The notes below the pieces were generated by a model, which saw nothing but the letters and a program-made list of their open reading frames with translations, searched no databases and was not told where the DNA came from. Source: Bacteroidales bacterium (GTDB lineage: Bacteria; Bacteroidota; Bacteroidia; Bacteroidales; PWNQ01). Taken from it: DNA of 64,000 nucleotides. The position numbers and the translations under genes were made by a program. Positions within the stretch are counted from its first letter, which is position 1. Each line of letters opens with the position of its first letter. The stretch covers positions 1-64,000 of the forward strand of contig JAIPBW010000003.1 of the NCBI GenBank assembly GCA_021738505.1, given 5' to 3'. Of this stretch, positions 1 through 11,111 are shown piece by piece.

Positions 1-168
1 CCATTTACTGCGTTACGCTTGCCCGAAAATTGCTCATTTACCTGAGTAAACTGCGCATTTTCGGGCTGCGCAAGCCCCCGATAAATGCGGGGCAGGCTTT
101 GTAAATGGAACCTTCTGAACAGAGACATGATCACTAAGACACCTTGTCCACTTTATGGACAGACACTA
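1..168. mobile_element. MITE-like palindromic element, truncated by window start (second copy of the element at 56262-56460)
   Basis: Right end ACTTTATGGACAGACACTA (150-168) matches the terminal inverted repeat of the 56262-56460 element (18/19 to its left TIR, reverse-complemented). It shares CCCCGATAAATGCGGGGCAGGC and CTGCGTTAYGC internal blocks. Large nested hairpin CCATTTAC...GTAAATGG (1-109). Confidence 0.7.
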
Positions 169-187
169 ATTAACTTCCTCTGCAAGA

Positions 188-1534
188 CTAAAATACTCCG
201 GTATAATTATAAGGTGTAATGTTTTTTAATTCTTCTTTCACCGATTCAGAAACATCAAGATTTTCAACAAATTTCACGATTTTCTGCTGGTCAATCTTAT
301 CATTTGTTCGGGTAAGCTCCTTAAGCTTTTCATAGGGATCCGCCACTCCTTCCCTTCTCAAAATAGTCTGAATAGCTTCAGCCACAACAGCCCAGTTATC
401 TTCCAGATCCTGATGAATTGCTTCTTCATTTACGATCAGTTTATCCAATCCTTTTAATAGCGATTTTAATGCAATAACCAAATGGCCGACAGGCACGCCA
501 ATATTCCGTGTGACAGTTGAATCGGTCAAGTCCCTCTGTAAACGGGAAACGGGAAGCTTTAACTCAAAATGCACAAAAAGCGCATTGGCTACTCCTAAAT
601 TTCCTTCAGCATTTTCAAAGTCTATCGGATTGACTTTGTGCGGCATAGCAGAGGATCCAACTTCTCCTTTTTTGATTTTTTGCTTAAAATAATTCATGGA
701 AATATAAGACCAGACATCTCTGCTAAAATCAATCAAAATTGTGTTGATCCTTTGCAATCCGGAGAAAAACGCTGACATATCATCATAATGCTCTATTTGC
801 GTTGTGTAATCCTGTCTTTCCAGTCCCAGCTTATCTTTCAAAAATTTATTTCCAAAATCCACCCAGTCCGTATCAGGAAAAGCTATGTGATGAGCGTTAA
901 AATTCCCGGTTGCTCCTCCGAATTTTGCAGTAAACGGAATAGCTTTGAGTGTATCCATTTGCTTTTTCAGGCGACTGATGAATACCTGGATTTCTTTGCC
1001 TAATTTTGTCGGTGAAGCAGGTTGGCCATGTGTATGTGCTAACATTGAAATATTTTTCCACTCTGCTGCCTTTGTTTTCATAGCATCAATGATCTCTCCA
1101 ATCATAGGCTGCAGAATATTATTCCAAGCATCCATAATAGAAAGAGGGACTGCTGTATTGTTGATGTCCTGTGATGTCAAGCCCAAATGGATATATTCTT
1201 TATAATCGGACAATCCAATTTCATCAAACTGCTCCTTCAAAAAATACTCTACTGCTTTCACATCATGATTTGTAATCTTTTCAATCGCCTTTATTCTTTC
1301 AGCATCTCCTTCCGTGAACTTAAGGTACAACTCCCTCAGATCATAAAAGCGATCTGTGTTTATTTCACCTAAGCGCCCGGTTTTATTTTCGCAAAGGGCT
1401 ATAAAATACTCTACCTCCACCTGTATGCGATATTTAATAAGAGCAGCTTCAGAAAAATAAACCGCGAGGTCTTTTGTTTTTTCACTATAGCGTCCATCTA
1501 TAGGACTAATGGAATATAAACCGGGATTATGCAT
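188..1534 (-). CDS. purB: Adenylosuccinate lyase
   Basis: 448 aa; N-terminal YSISPIDGRYS and signature GSSAMPHKVNPIDFENAEGN of the fumarase/ASL superfamily. Confidence 0.96.
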   Translation of the reverse strand: MHNPGLYSISPIDGRYSEKTKDLAVYFSEAALIKYRIQVEVEYFIALCENKTGRLGEINTDRFYDLRELYLKFTEGDAERIKAIEKITNHDVKAVEYFLKEQFDEIGLSDYKEYIHLGLTSQDINNTAVPLSIMDAWNNILQPMIGEIIDAMKTKAAEWKNISMLAHTHGQPASPTKLGKEIQVFISRLKKQMDTLKAIPFTAKFGGATGNFNAHHIAFPDTDWVDFGNKFLKDKLGLERQDYTTQIEHYDDMSAFFSGLQRINTILIDFSRDVWSYISMNYFKQKIKKGEVGSSAMPHKVNPIDFENAEGNLGVANALFVHFELKLPVSRLQRDLTDSTVTRNIGVPVGHLVIALKSLLKGLDKLIVNEEAIHQDLEDNWAVVAEAIQTILRREGVADPYEKLKELTRTNDKIDQQKIVKFVENLDVSESVKEELKNITPYNYTGVF

Positions 1535-1651
1535 AATGATTCAATTTTATAGAACACAGATGATTTACCTGTGATTTGTCTTTCTTTAATGTTTCAAAAA
1601 TACGAATTATAACAGAACACAGACGGTCAAAAATACAAACCAACGATCTGT

Positions 1652-1684
1652 AAAAAAATAAAGGGCAACCTGTGGTTACCCTTT
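1652..1684 (-). terminator. Rho-independent terminator of yidC
   Basis: Minus strand AAGGGTAACC-aca-GGTTGCCCTT followed by a T-rich tract. Confidence 0.75.
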
Positions 1685-1693
1685 ACAATACGT

Positions 1694-3640
1694 TTATTTT
1701 TTCTTCTTTTGTTGTTTTTGTGCTTCTTCCAGGCGCTGCTGAAACTTGGATTTTTTCACCGGTTTCTTTTTATTCGCCTGAATTTTGGCGCGGATTGCAT
1801 CTTCATCTACTATAAATTTTCGAATAACAATCATTTGGATAAAGGTAATCACGTTGGCCAGAAAGTAATAATAACTTAGCCCGGACGCATAATTGTTAAA
1901 GATAAACAAGAGCATTACCGGCATAAAATACATCATTGTCTTCATACCGGGCATCTGTTGCCCCGTATTCATATTTTGCTGGTTCACCCAGGTATAAAGT
2001 ACCGTTGAGATCGCCATTAATAAAGTAAACAAACTTACATGGTCCCCATAAAACGGGATCGAAAACGGAAGACTTAAAATGCTATCATAGGTAGACAAAT
2101 CGCTTGCCCACAAGAAACTTTCACCTCTCAATTCGATAGATGACGGGAAAAAGCGGAACATCGCAATCAAAATAGGAAGTTGCAACAGCATAGGCAAACA
2201 ACCCGCCATAGGGTTCACTCCTGCCTTTTTATACAACGCCATTGTGGCTTGTTGCTTCTTCATTGCTTCATCCTTCTTAGGATATTTTTTGTTTATCTCT
2301 TCGATTTCCGGTTTTAAGACTCGCATTTTAGCCGAGGACATATAAGTCTTATAGGCAATCGGAAACAGTAATAATTTTAATAAAATGGTCAATATCAGAA
2401 TTATAATACCATAATTAAAATTAAATCCTTCGAGATAATTAAACACAGGAATTACCGCAAAACGATTAATCCAATTCAGCAGGAAGAATCCCCATCCGAG
2501 AGGTATCATTTGCTCCATATCCAGATCATATTTGTTCAATCGTGGATATTCGTTGGGGCCAAAATAGAAAGCAAATTGAGCCGTATTATCGCGGGCACTT
2601 TTATAGTTTATCGAAAGTTCTGCTTTCATCGTTTTCAGATAATGCAGAGATGGGTCCGGTTCTTCAACCTGAGTAACAGTCTCCAGGTCTGCACTTTCAA
2701 TAGAATTATCCTTAGACCACAACATGCTGTTGAAGAAGCGTTGTTTAAAAGAAAGCCATTCAACACCTGTGGAAATGGTTTCCTGATCGTCATCTCGTTC
2801 ATTAAGGTCATCGACATCCCCTACTTTGTCACGATAGAAAATTGTAGAGCCACCCCCCATAACAGATTTCTGACTCTTTTCCTGCTGACGAAGATGGGCT
2901 TTCCAGGTCAGGTCAACCACATTGTTTCCATATACGGAACGCATGGCATCCTCCAACCTTTCAAACTTCACATCCATATCCAACATGTATTTATCACCAC
3001 GGATTGTATATACATATTCTACATACCCGGCTTTGTCATTAATACTATCAGGATGATAAGCATAAAGGCGCATACCAAAAGTAAGACTATCCTCTCCGGT
3101 AACTTTCATTTTTGACGTCTCGCGGCTGCCATACCAAACAGGTTCAAAATAATAGTCTCCGGTTGAAATTAACTGATCAGCATCATTGTAGAACTGAAAG
3201 TTGAATTCTGAGGAGTCCGGTGTAAAAAGATAAAGAGGAAGTGAATCGTAGGTTTGGAAATTTTTCAATTCAACCTGAGCTATTCGTCCGCCTTCATTTG
3301 CGACCTTTATTTTAAAAACCTCATTTTCTATATAAAAGAACTTTTCCTCTCCCTGGGAAGCATGAGAAAACGAGCCTTTTTTGGCTTTTATCTCCTGATC
3401 TTGCGCTTTTTCTGTACGCGTCTGCTCAGCGCGCTCTGATTGCTCAGCCGTCCTTTTTTCCTCTTCAATCTCCTTTTCCTGCTGTCTGTTTGCTTGCCCG
3501 GATTCTCCATCACTATCCTGCACTTGCTCTGTCTTTTCTGAATCCGGCTGTTTTTCAGGCGGCTCAGGAGCAAACCATAAAGAATATCCGATCATTAATC
3601 CAAAGATCAATAACAAGCCTAAGACCGTGTTTTTATTCAT
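1694..3640 (-). CDS. yidC: Membrane protein insertase YidC
   Basis: 648 aa; N-terminal TM, large periplasmic domain, C-terminal 60KD_IMP domain (MAGCLPMLLQLPILIAMFRFFP). Confidence 0.96.
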   Translation of the reverse strand: MNKNTVLGLLLIFGLMIGYSLWFAPEPPEKQPDSEKTEQVQDSDGESGQANRQQEKEIEEEKRTAEQSERAEQTRTEKAQDQEIKAKKGSFSHASQGEEKFFYIENEVFKIKVANEGGRIAQVELKNFQTYDSLPLYLFTPDSSEFNFQFYNDADQLISTGDYYFEPVWYGSRETSKMKVTGEDSLTFGMRLYAYHPDSINDKAGYVEYVYTIRGDKYMLDMDVKFERLEDAMRSVYGNNVVDLTWKAHLRQQEKSQKSVMGGGSTIFYRDKVGDVDDLNERDDDQETISTGVEWLSFKQRFFNSMLWSKDNSIESADLETVTQVEEPDPSLHYLKTMKAELSINYKSARDNTAQFAFYFGPNEYPRLNKYDLDMEQMIPLGWGFFLLNWINRFAVIPVFNYLEGFNFNYGIIILILTILLKLLLFPIAYKTYMSSAKMRVLKPEIEEINKKYPKKDEAMKKQQATMALYKKAGVNPMAGCLPMLLQLPILIAMFRFFPSSIELRGESFLWASDLSTYDSILSLPFSIPFYGDHVSLFTLLMAISTVLYTWVNQQNMNTGQQMPGMKTMMYFMPVMLLFIFNNYASGLSYYYFLANVITFIQMIVIRKFIVDEDAIRAKIQANKKKPVKKSKFQQRLEEAQKQQKKKK

Positions 3641-3847
3641 ATGTCTAAAATTTTGTTCGTTGTTCCGTGTTTTGTGTTCGTTGTTCGTCCGCTAATTGCG
3701 CTAATTACACACCAATTAACGCGGATTGAGTATATTCTTATTCGCAAATGTAATTCGTAATTCGTAATTCATAATTCAAGATACGCATCATCGCCAACTC
3801 ACCACTCACCACTCACTACTCATTCTCTTAGTCTCTTCGTTCTCTAA

Positions 3848-3897
3848 TCCCGATAGCTATCGGGACTCTTAGTCGCTTATCCCGATAGCTATCGGGA
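3848..3897. repeat. Two copies of perfect 18-bp palindrome TCCCGATAGCTATCGGGA
   Basis: Copies at 3848-3865 and 3880-3897, 32 bp apart, in the yidC/pyrG intergenic region. Confidence 0.9.
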
Positions 3898-3934
3898 CGC
3901 TCAGTTCGCATCATCGCCAACTCGCCGCTTCGCA

Positions 3935-3996
3935 TTTAATCATTCTCCTGTGTGCCGAACGCCGCGCCATGGAGATTTCATATGATTAAATTTTTT
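3935..3996 (+). repeat. Dispersed intergenic module (family M), copy 1
   Basis: TTTAATCATTCTCCTGTGTGCCGAACGCCGCGCCATGGAGATTTCATATGATTAAATTTTTT; related copies at ~9063, 9182, 13592, 37280 and 46835. Confidence 0.8.
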
Positions 3997-4250
3997 AAAA
4001 TATTGATAATGTCATTATTATGTTTTCTTGCTTTTATCTCTTTATCTCTTACTGTCATTTGCTTCGCGTCATCTTTAGTCATTTGCACTTCGCGCGTCAT
4101 CTTGCTTTACTATATTCTAAGTCATTTACTTCAGTGCTTTCTGAGACGGTTATATTTGACAGCAGCCGGACACACAGGAGTATAGAAAATGACTATTAAT
4201 GACAATAAATGACATTGTTTTCCTTGCAATATCCAGCTCGCCCATCCCCT
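3986..4250 (+). repeat. Long intergenic repeat core (family L), copy 1
   Basis: Shares AATATTGATAATGTCATTATTATGTTTTCTTGCTTTTATCTC...GCTTCGCGTCATC...CTTCGCGCGTCAT...TTTCTGAGACGGTTAT...AATGACAATAAATG with 13298-13591 and 46886-47190 (inverted). Confidence 0.88.
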
Positions 4251-4372
4251 GATCAAATAAAGCACTGCTTTCCTGCAACTTATACTTTCATCGCAAATTA
4301 CAGGGCACAAAGATAATCAAATCCTCAAAGTTCCGAATCAATACAATGAAATGAAATTTTTTGCACCAACTT

Positions 4373-6016
<1,644 letters not shown>

Positions 6017-6285
6017 TTAGATTCCGCTTCGCAAAATACAAAAAATATGATCGCTGTTAATTATCGCTTATAAAGATTTTTAAACAAGCCTCATTTTTCC
6101 AGGAACAAAACGATTCAATCCTCTGGTTGGTATATTACTGGTTCCGTTTTTTCTGGCAAAAGAGCGTGATAAAGAAATAAATAAATACAAATTTTAATCT
6201 CATTCTCACGATTTGAATAATAATTGGAGGACCCTGTTTAGTTATTATTTTTTTAGTGCTATAATGAACGACTTGCAAAAAACAT

Positions 6286-6293
6286 TATCTTTG
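6286..6293 (+). promoter_or_regulatory. Possible Bacteroidetes-type -7 box upstream of rpsO (distal)
   Basis: TATCTTTG; no clear -33 element. Confidence 0.4.
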
Positions 6294-6321
6294 CACCTTA
6301 TTACAAAAAAAATTAATGAAT

Positions 6322-6354
6322 TTTGGTTGGCAATTATAAAAAGTATTATCTTTG
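6322..6354 (+). promoter_or_regulatory. Bacteroidetes-type promoter upstream of rpsO (proximal)
   Basis: TTTG (6322-6325), 21-nt spacer, TATCTTTG (6347-6354), fitting TTTG-N19-21-TAnnTTTG. Confidence 0.7.
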
Positions 6355-6402
6355 CACTCCATTTGAAAGAATCAACAATTCTAATTATTAAGACAGAAGC
6401 TT

Positions 6403-6672
6403 ATGTATCTGACAAAAGAATTTAAGAAAGAAATATTTAAAAAATACAACTCTTCCGAGGAAAACACTGGATCACCGGAAGGTCAGATTGCGTTGTTTAC
6501 ATCACGCATTAAACATTTGACCGAACACCTGAAGGAAAACAAAAAAGACAAAAATACAGAACGTTCTCTTGTCCGCCTGGTAGGAAAAAGAAGAAGACTA
6601 CTTGACTATCTTAAAGACAATGATATTGAGAGATACCGTAATATTATCAAAGAATTAGGCATTCGTAAGTAA
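6403..6672 (+). CDS. rpsO: 30S ribosomal protein S15
   Basis: 89 aa; TGSPEGQIALFTSRIKHLTEHLKENKKD...LVGKRRRLLDYL. Confidence 0.97.
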   Translation: MYLTKEFKKEIFKKYNSSEENTGSPEGQIALFTSRIKHLTEHLKENKKDKNTERSLVRLVGKRRRLLDYLKDNDIERYRNIIKELGIRK

Positions 6673-6693
6673 AACGACACATAATATTATAAT

Positions 6694-6730
6694 AGAAAAA
6701 AGGCTGTCCTGCAAGGCAGCCTTTTTTTCT
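6694..6730 (+). terminator. Rho-independent terminator after rpsO
   Basis: AGAAAAAAGGCTG tcctgcaagg CAGCCTTTTTTTCT. Confidence 0.88.
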
Positions 6731-6810
6731 ATCATCCTGCCCTATATTCCAATACATTTAAAATGCCGGTTTTATTTCTAATCCGGCATAATAGATTGGA
6801 GAATTTGCAT

Positions 6811-6818
6811 TACCTTTG
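6811..6818 (+). promoter_or_regulatory. Possible -7 box upstream of pnp
   Basis: TACCTTTG about 60 bp before the pnp ATG. Confidence 0.5.
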
Positions 6819-6878
6819 TATTCAACAAGAAATAAAAACGTGTCAAAAGAGTAGTACACATAATTTAATTAAAGAAGT

Positions 6879-9026
6879 ATGACCAAAATTGGTATTCAAG
6901 AAACATTTCATTTAGGAGACGGTGCGTCCACGACGCTTGAAACCGGAAAATTAGCCAAACAGGCTGATGGGTCAGTCGTAGTAACACATGGCGACACCAT
7001 GTTGCTGGCCACTGTAGTATCAAAAAAAGAAGTAAACAAAGACGTAAATTTCTTACCTCTAACCGTAGATTACAAAGAAAAATATGCTGCTGCGGGACGC
7101 TTCCCGGGCGGATTTTTCAAACGTGAGGCTCGCCCTTCAGAATATGAGATTCTTATCTCACGCCTCATCGACCGCGCCCTTCGTCCTTTATTCCCCGATG
7201 ATTATCGCGCGGAAACACAAGTCTTAGTATCTCTGATCTCCGCAGGTAAAGATATCTCTCCTGACGCTTATGCTTGTCTAGCTGCCTCAGCGGCAATTCA
7301 GGTATCGGATATTCCAATCGAGATGCCCATCTCCGAAGTAAGAGTTGCTCAAATTGATGACAAATTTGTAATCAACCCCTTGCGCTCGGAACTGGAAAAC
7401 GCAACCTTAGAGCTCATCGTAGCCGGAACTATGGAGAATGTCAACATGGTTGAAGGTGAGATGCAAGAAGCCTCTGAAGAGACCATGATGGAAGCCATCA
7501 AAGCGGCTCATGCAGCTATTAAAGTACAATGCCAGGCTCAGATCGAACTGCGGAAGAAAACAGAAAACGAAAAAGGGGAAATCACCATCCGTGAATATGA
7601 GCATCCCGAACAAGATGAAGAGCTGGAAAAGAAAATATGGGAAAGCACCTATGATAAAGCTTACGAAATAGCTTCCGCCAATATCACCGACAAACATGAA
7701 AGATCGGAAAAATTTAGTGCGATCATTGATGAGTTTATCGAATCCATGTCCGAAGAGGAACAGGAAGAAAAAGCATCATTGGCAAAACACTACTTTCATG
7801 ATGTGCAAAAAGATGCCATCCGCAACATGGTATTGGATAAACGAACACGCTTAGACGGCAGAAAACTGGATGAGATTCGTCCGATATGGTCTGAAGTAGA
7901 TTATCTGCCCGCAGCTCACGGCTCTGCCGTTTTCACCCGCGGAGAAACACAATCCCTTTCTACGGTAACATTGGGCTCTAAGCTTGATGAGCAAGTCATT
8001 GACGGTGCTATTATCGAAGAAAAACAAGATTTCATCCTTCATTATAACTTTCCTCCTTTCTCTACAGGAGAAGTTAAACGTATGATGGGTACCAGTCGTC
8101 GTGAACACGGTCACGGAAACCTTGCTCTTCGTGCACTTAAGCCTATCATGCCTGCTTCAGAAGACAATCCTTACACTATCCGGATTGTATCTGACATTTT
8201 GGAATCCAACGGATCATCATCAATGGCTACGGTTTGTGCCGGTACACTTGCTTTGATGGATGCCGGAGTGAAAATCCAAAAACCGGTTTCCGGTATTGCA
8301 ATGGGACTCATTGCAGATGCCAAATCAGACAATTATGCTGTCCTTTCTGATATCCTGGGCGATGAAGACCATCTTGGAGATATGGACTTTAAGGTTACAG
8401 GTACCCGGGACGGAATAACAGCATGCCAAATGGACATCAAAGTAGATGGCCTTTCCTATAAAGTCATGGGAGAAGCTTTAGAACAAGCGAAAGCCGGCCG
8501 TATGCATATCCTGGATAAGATGACGGAAACGATTGAAAAACCACGGGAAGATTATAAAGATTTTGTGCCGAGAATTGAATCTCTAATTATTGCTAAAGAA
8601 TTTATTGGCGCTATTATCGGACCCGGAGGAAAAGTAATTCAGGAAATTCAAAATGAAACCAACACAACAATTACAATTGAAGAAGTTGGTGAATTTGGCC
8701 ATATAGATATCATGTCTCCTGATAAGGAGTCTATTGATCAGGCCAAAGAAAGAATTCGCCTGTTAACAACTGTACCCGAAGTTGGTGAAGTATACACCGG
8801 TAAAGTGAAAAACGTTGTTGCTTTTGGTGCTTTTGTTGAAATACTTCCCGGAAAAGAAGGCTTATTGCACATCAGCGAGCTTGAATGGCACCGTGTAAAC
8901 AATGTGGAAGACATTCTTAAAGTTGGTGATGAAGTACAAGTAAAACTTATTGAAGTAGACAAAAGAAGCGGAAAACTTAAGCTTTCCCGCAAAGCTCTTC
9001 TGCCAAAACCTGAAAAGGACAAGTAG
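6879..9026 (+). CDS. pnp: Polyribonucleotide nucleotidyltransferase (PNPase)
   Basis: 715 aa; two RNase PH domains, KH domain ([13 protein letters not shown]) and S1 domain ([30 protein letters not shown]). Confidence 0.97.
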   Translation: MTKIGIQETFHLGDGASTTLETGKLAKQADGSVVVTHGDTMLLATVVSKKEVNKDVNFLPLTVDYKEKYAAAGRFPGGFFKREARPSEYEILISRLIDRALRPLFPDDYRAETQVLVSLISAGKDISPDAYACLAASAAIQVSDIPIEMPISEVRVAQIDDKFVINPLRSELENATLELIVAGTMENVNMVEGEMQEASEETMMEAIKAAHAAIKVQCQAQIELRKKTENEKGEITIREYEHPEQDEELEKKIWESTYDKAYEIASANITDKHERSEKFSAIIDEFIESMSEEEQEEKASLAKHYFHDVQKDAIRNMVLDKRTRLDGRKLDEIRPIWSEVDYLPAAHGSAVFTRGETQSLSTVTLGSKLDEQVIDGAIIEEKQDFILHYNFPPFSTGEVKRMMGTSRREHGHGNLALRALKPIMPASEDNPYTIRIVSDILESNGSSSMATVCAGTLALMDAGVKIQKPVSGIAMGLIADAKSDNYAVLSDILGDEDHLGDMDFKVTGTRDGITACQMDIKVDGLSYKVMGEALEQAKAGRMHILDKMTETIEKPREDYKDFVPRIESLIIAKEFIGAIIGPGGKVIQEIQNETNTTITIEEVGEFGHIDIMSPDKESIDQAKERIRLLTTVPEVGEVYTGKVKNVVAFGAFVEILPGKEGLLHISELEWHRVNNVEDILKVGDEVQVKLIEVDKRSGKLKLSRKALLPKPEKDK

Positions 9027-9062
9027 AATTCATATGATTAAATTTTATTAAATAGGTGTTAT

Positions 9063-9136
9063 GGAACTCACATGCAGTAGCCTAACTTTAATCATTTATC
9101 TGTGTGTTTAAGGCTATCATGTTCGTTTCATATGTC
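9063..9136 (+). repeat. Hairpin module related to family M, copy 2
   Basis: GGAACTCACATGCAGTAGCCTAACTTTAATCATTTATCTGTGTGTTTAAGGCTATCATGTTCGTTTCATATG; internal stem TAGCCT.../...AGGCTA. Confidence 0.72.
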
Positions 9137-9181
9137 TAAATTGATTTTAATGGTACTATGTTTACCCCGTCATTTTTGCGG

Positions 9182-9250
9182 GGGAACCCCATGCTGTAGC
9201 TTAACTTTAGTCATCATCTTGTGTGCTTAAGGCAAACATGGAGGTTTCCT
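9182..9250 (+). repeat. Hairpin module related to family M, copy 3 (tandem with copy 2)
   Basis: GGGAACCCCATGCTGTAGCTTAACTTTAGTCATCATCTTGTGTGCTTAAGGCAAACATGGAGGTTTCC; ends form an inverted repeat (GGAA-CCCCATG / CATGGAGGTTTCC). Confidence 0.75.
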
Positions 9251-9253
9251 TTA

Positions 9254-9296
9254 TAAAAAAAAGCACCTTTCCAAATCGGTTAGGTGCTTTTTTTGT
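9254..9296. terminator. Bidirectional Rho-independent terminator between pnp and the BASS-family transporter gene
   Basis: AAAAAAAAGCACCT ttccaaatcggtt AGGTGCTTTTTTT. Confidence 0.9.
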
Positions 9297-9329
9297 TGCT
9301 AATCCACTGACTTTATTGTCAGAGGCATT

Positions 9330-10292
9330 TTACACGCCATATTCTTTACGGGCATACATTGAATACAAGATGATAAATAAGGTAACGAAAACACTTAGCA
9401 CAGCAGAAGGCATCGCTACTACTTCATCCTCAAAAAAGGTCATTGCCACAACGGCTGAAAAAGCAGAACTTTTGATAACCATCATTAAAGTTGAACTAAT
9501 AATTCTTGACGTTTTCACCTTATTCGCTTTTAGTATTTTTCCATAAATAAAAGCCAGAACAAACATGGCTATAATAAACACAAGCGAGGTATACAATAAT
9601 ATGTCCGGGTTGCTAAAAATTACATTTCTGCTCATTCCCACAATCGGTGTGATTACAATAAAAAAGCCCCATTTTACTACATAAGGTCTAATCTTATCTG
9701 TTGCCGGTACAATTTTGGGGTGTCGCAAAAATCTTGAAATGATCAAAGGGATCACAATAAGTTTCACCAGGATCATAAAAATTTCCATCGGGTCAATTAT
9801 TGATTGACCGAGAAAAATCAACACTATGGCCGGAGCTAAAAACATAGCTACAATGTGCAATCCGAACACCCCGCTCACGGAAAAATTAATATCTCCTTTA
9901 AGCATGGTTGAGAAAGGTATTATCGATGGACCTGGCGGCGCCGCCGCTATCAAAACAAACCCGGCCCATAATAAAAAGTTTTCTTCTCCGGGAAAAATTA
10001 ATTTCGATATTCCTATAACGATAAGTCCGAACAAAATATAATTAAGCAATACAGAAATACCGATAGGGATTAGCGCGTTTTTTAACGGGATCCAGCTTTT
10101 AAATGTAAATCCTGATGTGGCAGCTATCATAACTATAGCTAAAGCATATAGTGAAATATCAGACAAAAACTCAGTACCTTTACCAAAAATTAATCCTGAG
10201 ACAATAGCTAAACTCAGGACAAAATCACGATGATTGACAATTTTACTTACTTTTTCTATCATTCTGGGTATTTTTGTTCGTTGATTTAACAA
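9330..10292 (-). CDS. Bile acid:sodium symporter-like (BASS superfamily) membrane transporter
   Basis: 320 aa, ~9-10 hydrophobic helices, AAAPPGPSIIPFSTMLKGD motif region. Confidence 0.65.
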   Translation of the reverse strand: MLNQRTKIPRMIEKVSKIVNHRDFVLSLAIVSGLIFGKGTEFLSDISLYALAIVMIAATSGFTFKSWIPLKNALIPIGISVLLNYILFGLIVIGISKLIFPGEENFLLWAGFVLIAAAPPGPSIIPFSTMLKGDINFSVSGVFGLHIVAMFLAPAIVLIFLGQSIIDPMEIFMILVKLIVIPLIISRFLRHPKIVPATDKIRPYVVKWGFFIVITPIVGMSRNVIFSNPDILLYTSLVFIIAMFVLAFIYGKILKANKVKTSRIISSTLMMVIKSSAFSAVVAMTFFEDEVVAMPSAVLSVFVTLFIILYSMYARKEYGV

Positions 10293-10318
10293 TTGATTTT
10301 AAATAAAGTTGACATTAT

Positions 10319-11047
10319 ATGCACTTGTTCTATCATTCAGATGCGGGTTTCTCTTCTTCATTCACTTTTAATAAAGAAGAGTCAGGACATATAGCCAAAG
10401 TGCTCCGGCTTAAACCCGGTGACACAATCCACCTGACAAATGGGTTAGGATATTTTTATCCGGCCGAAATCATAGAGGCCAACCCCAATAAAGTCCGAAT
10501 TAATATTCTGGAAGAGAATCATCAGCCTCGCAGAGATTTTTTTATTCATATTGCATTGGCACCAACGAAAAACATAAAACGTACCGAATGGTTTGTAGAA
10601 AAAGCAGTGGAAATAGGTATAGAAAAGATCAGCTTTTTTCACAGCCGGCATTCGGAGCGAGACATCATAAAACCGGAACGGATCAGAAAAGTAGCCATTG
10701 CTGCTATGAAGCAATCCCAAAAAGCTTATTTACCTGACATTAACGACATATCAAGTTTTGAGAATGTATTAAATAATGCTGATGAATCGCACAAATGGAT
10801 GGCTCACTGCAACAATAACAGCACAAGAACACAAATTGACTCTGTTAAAACAGGAGAAAGCCACATTATATTAATAGGTCCCGAAGGAGGCTTTCACCCG
10901 GATGAAATAGCGGAAGCAGAGAAAAATGGGTTTACATCCATTGAACTTAGCCCCTATCGATTACGAACAGAAACAGCAGCTTTAACAGCATGCCAGTGGC
11001 TGAATATTCAATATACTAAAGAGCTACTTAATCGTTTAAAGCTATAG
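10319..11047 (+). CDS. rsmE: 16S rRNA (uracil1498-N3)-methyltransferase
   Basis: 242 aa; HIALAPTKNIKRTEWFVEKAVEIGIEKI, IGPEGGFHPDEI, LSPYRLRTETAALTA. Confidence 0.95.
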   Translation: MHLFYHSDAGFSSSFTFNKEESGHIAKVLRLKPGDTIHLTNGLGYFYPAEIIEANPNKVRINILEENHQPRRDFFIHIALAPTKNIKRTEWFVEKAVEIGIEKISFFHSRHSERDIIKPERIRKVAIAAMKQSQKAYLPDINDISSFENVLNNADESHKWMAHCNNNSTRTQIDSVKTGESHIILIGPEGGFHPDEIAEAEKNGFTSIELSPYRLRTETAALTACQWLNIQYTKELLNRLKL

Positions 11048-11085
11048 AGAACGCAAAATCATTCCGTATTTTGATAAATAGCTTT

Positions 11086-11093
11086 TACCTTTG
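11086..11093 (+). promoter_or_regulatory. Possible -7 box upstream of the DUF4159 gene
   Basis: TACCTTTG about 20 bp before the ATG. Confidence 0.5.
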
Positions 11094-11111
11094 CACATAA
11101 ATAATAAATAA

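Noticed and set aside
2510-3115. 201-aa plus-strand ORF antisense to yidC
   Set aside because: Fully embedded opposite a conserved gene; composition typical of antisense read-through, no recognisable domain.
3952-4185. 77-aa ORF (MPNAAPWRFHMIKFFKILIMSLLCFLAFI…)
   Set aside because: Lies entirely in the dispersed M/L repeat; copies at 13298 and 46886 change frame and length, so the similar translations reflect DNA-level repeat homology, not a conserved protein.
9223-9546. 107-aa plus-strand ORF after pnp
   Set aside because: Starts in the hairpin module, reads through a strong terminator and runs antisense to the BASS-family transporter gene.
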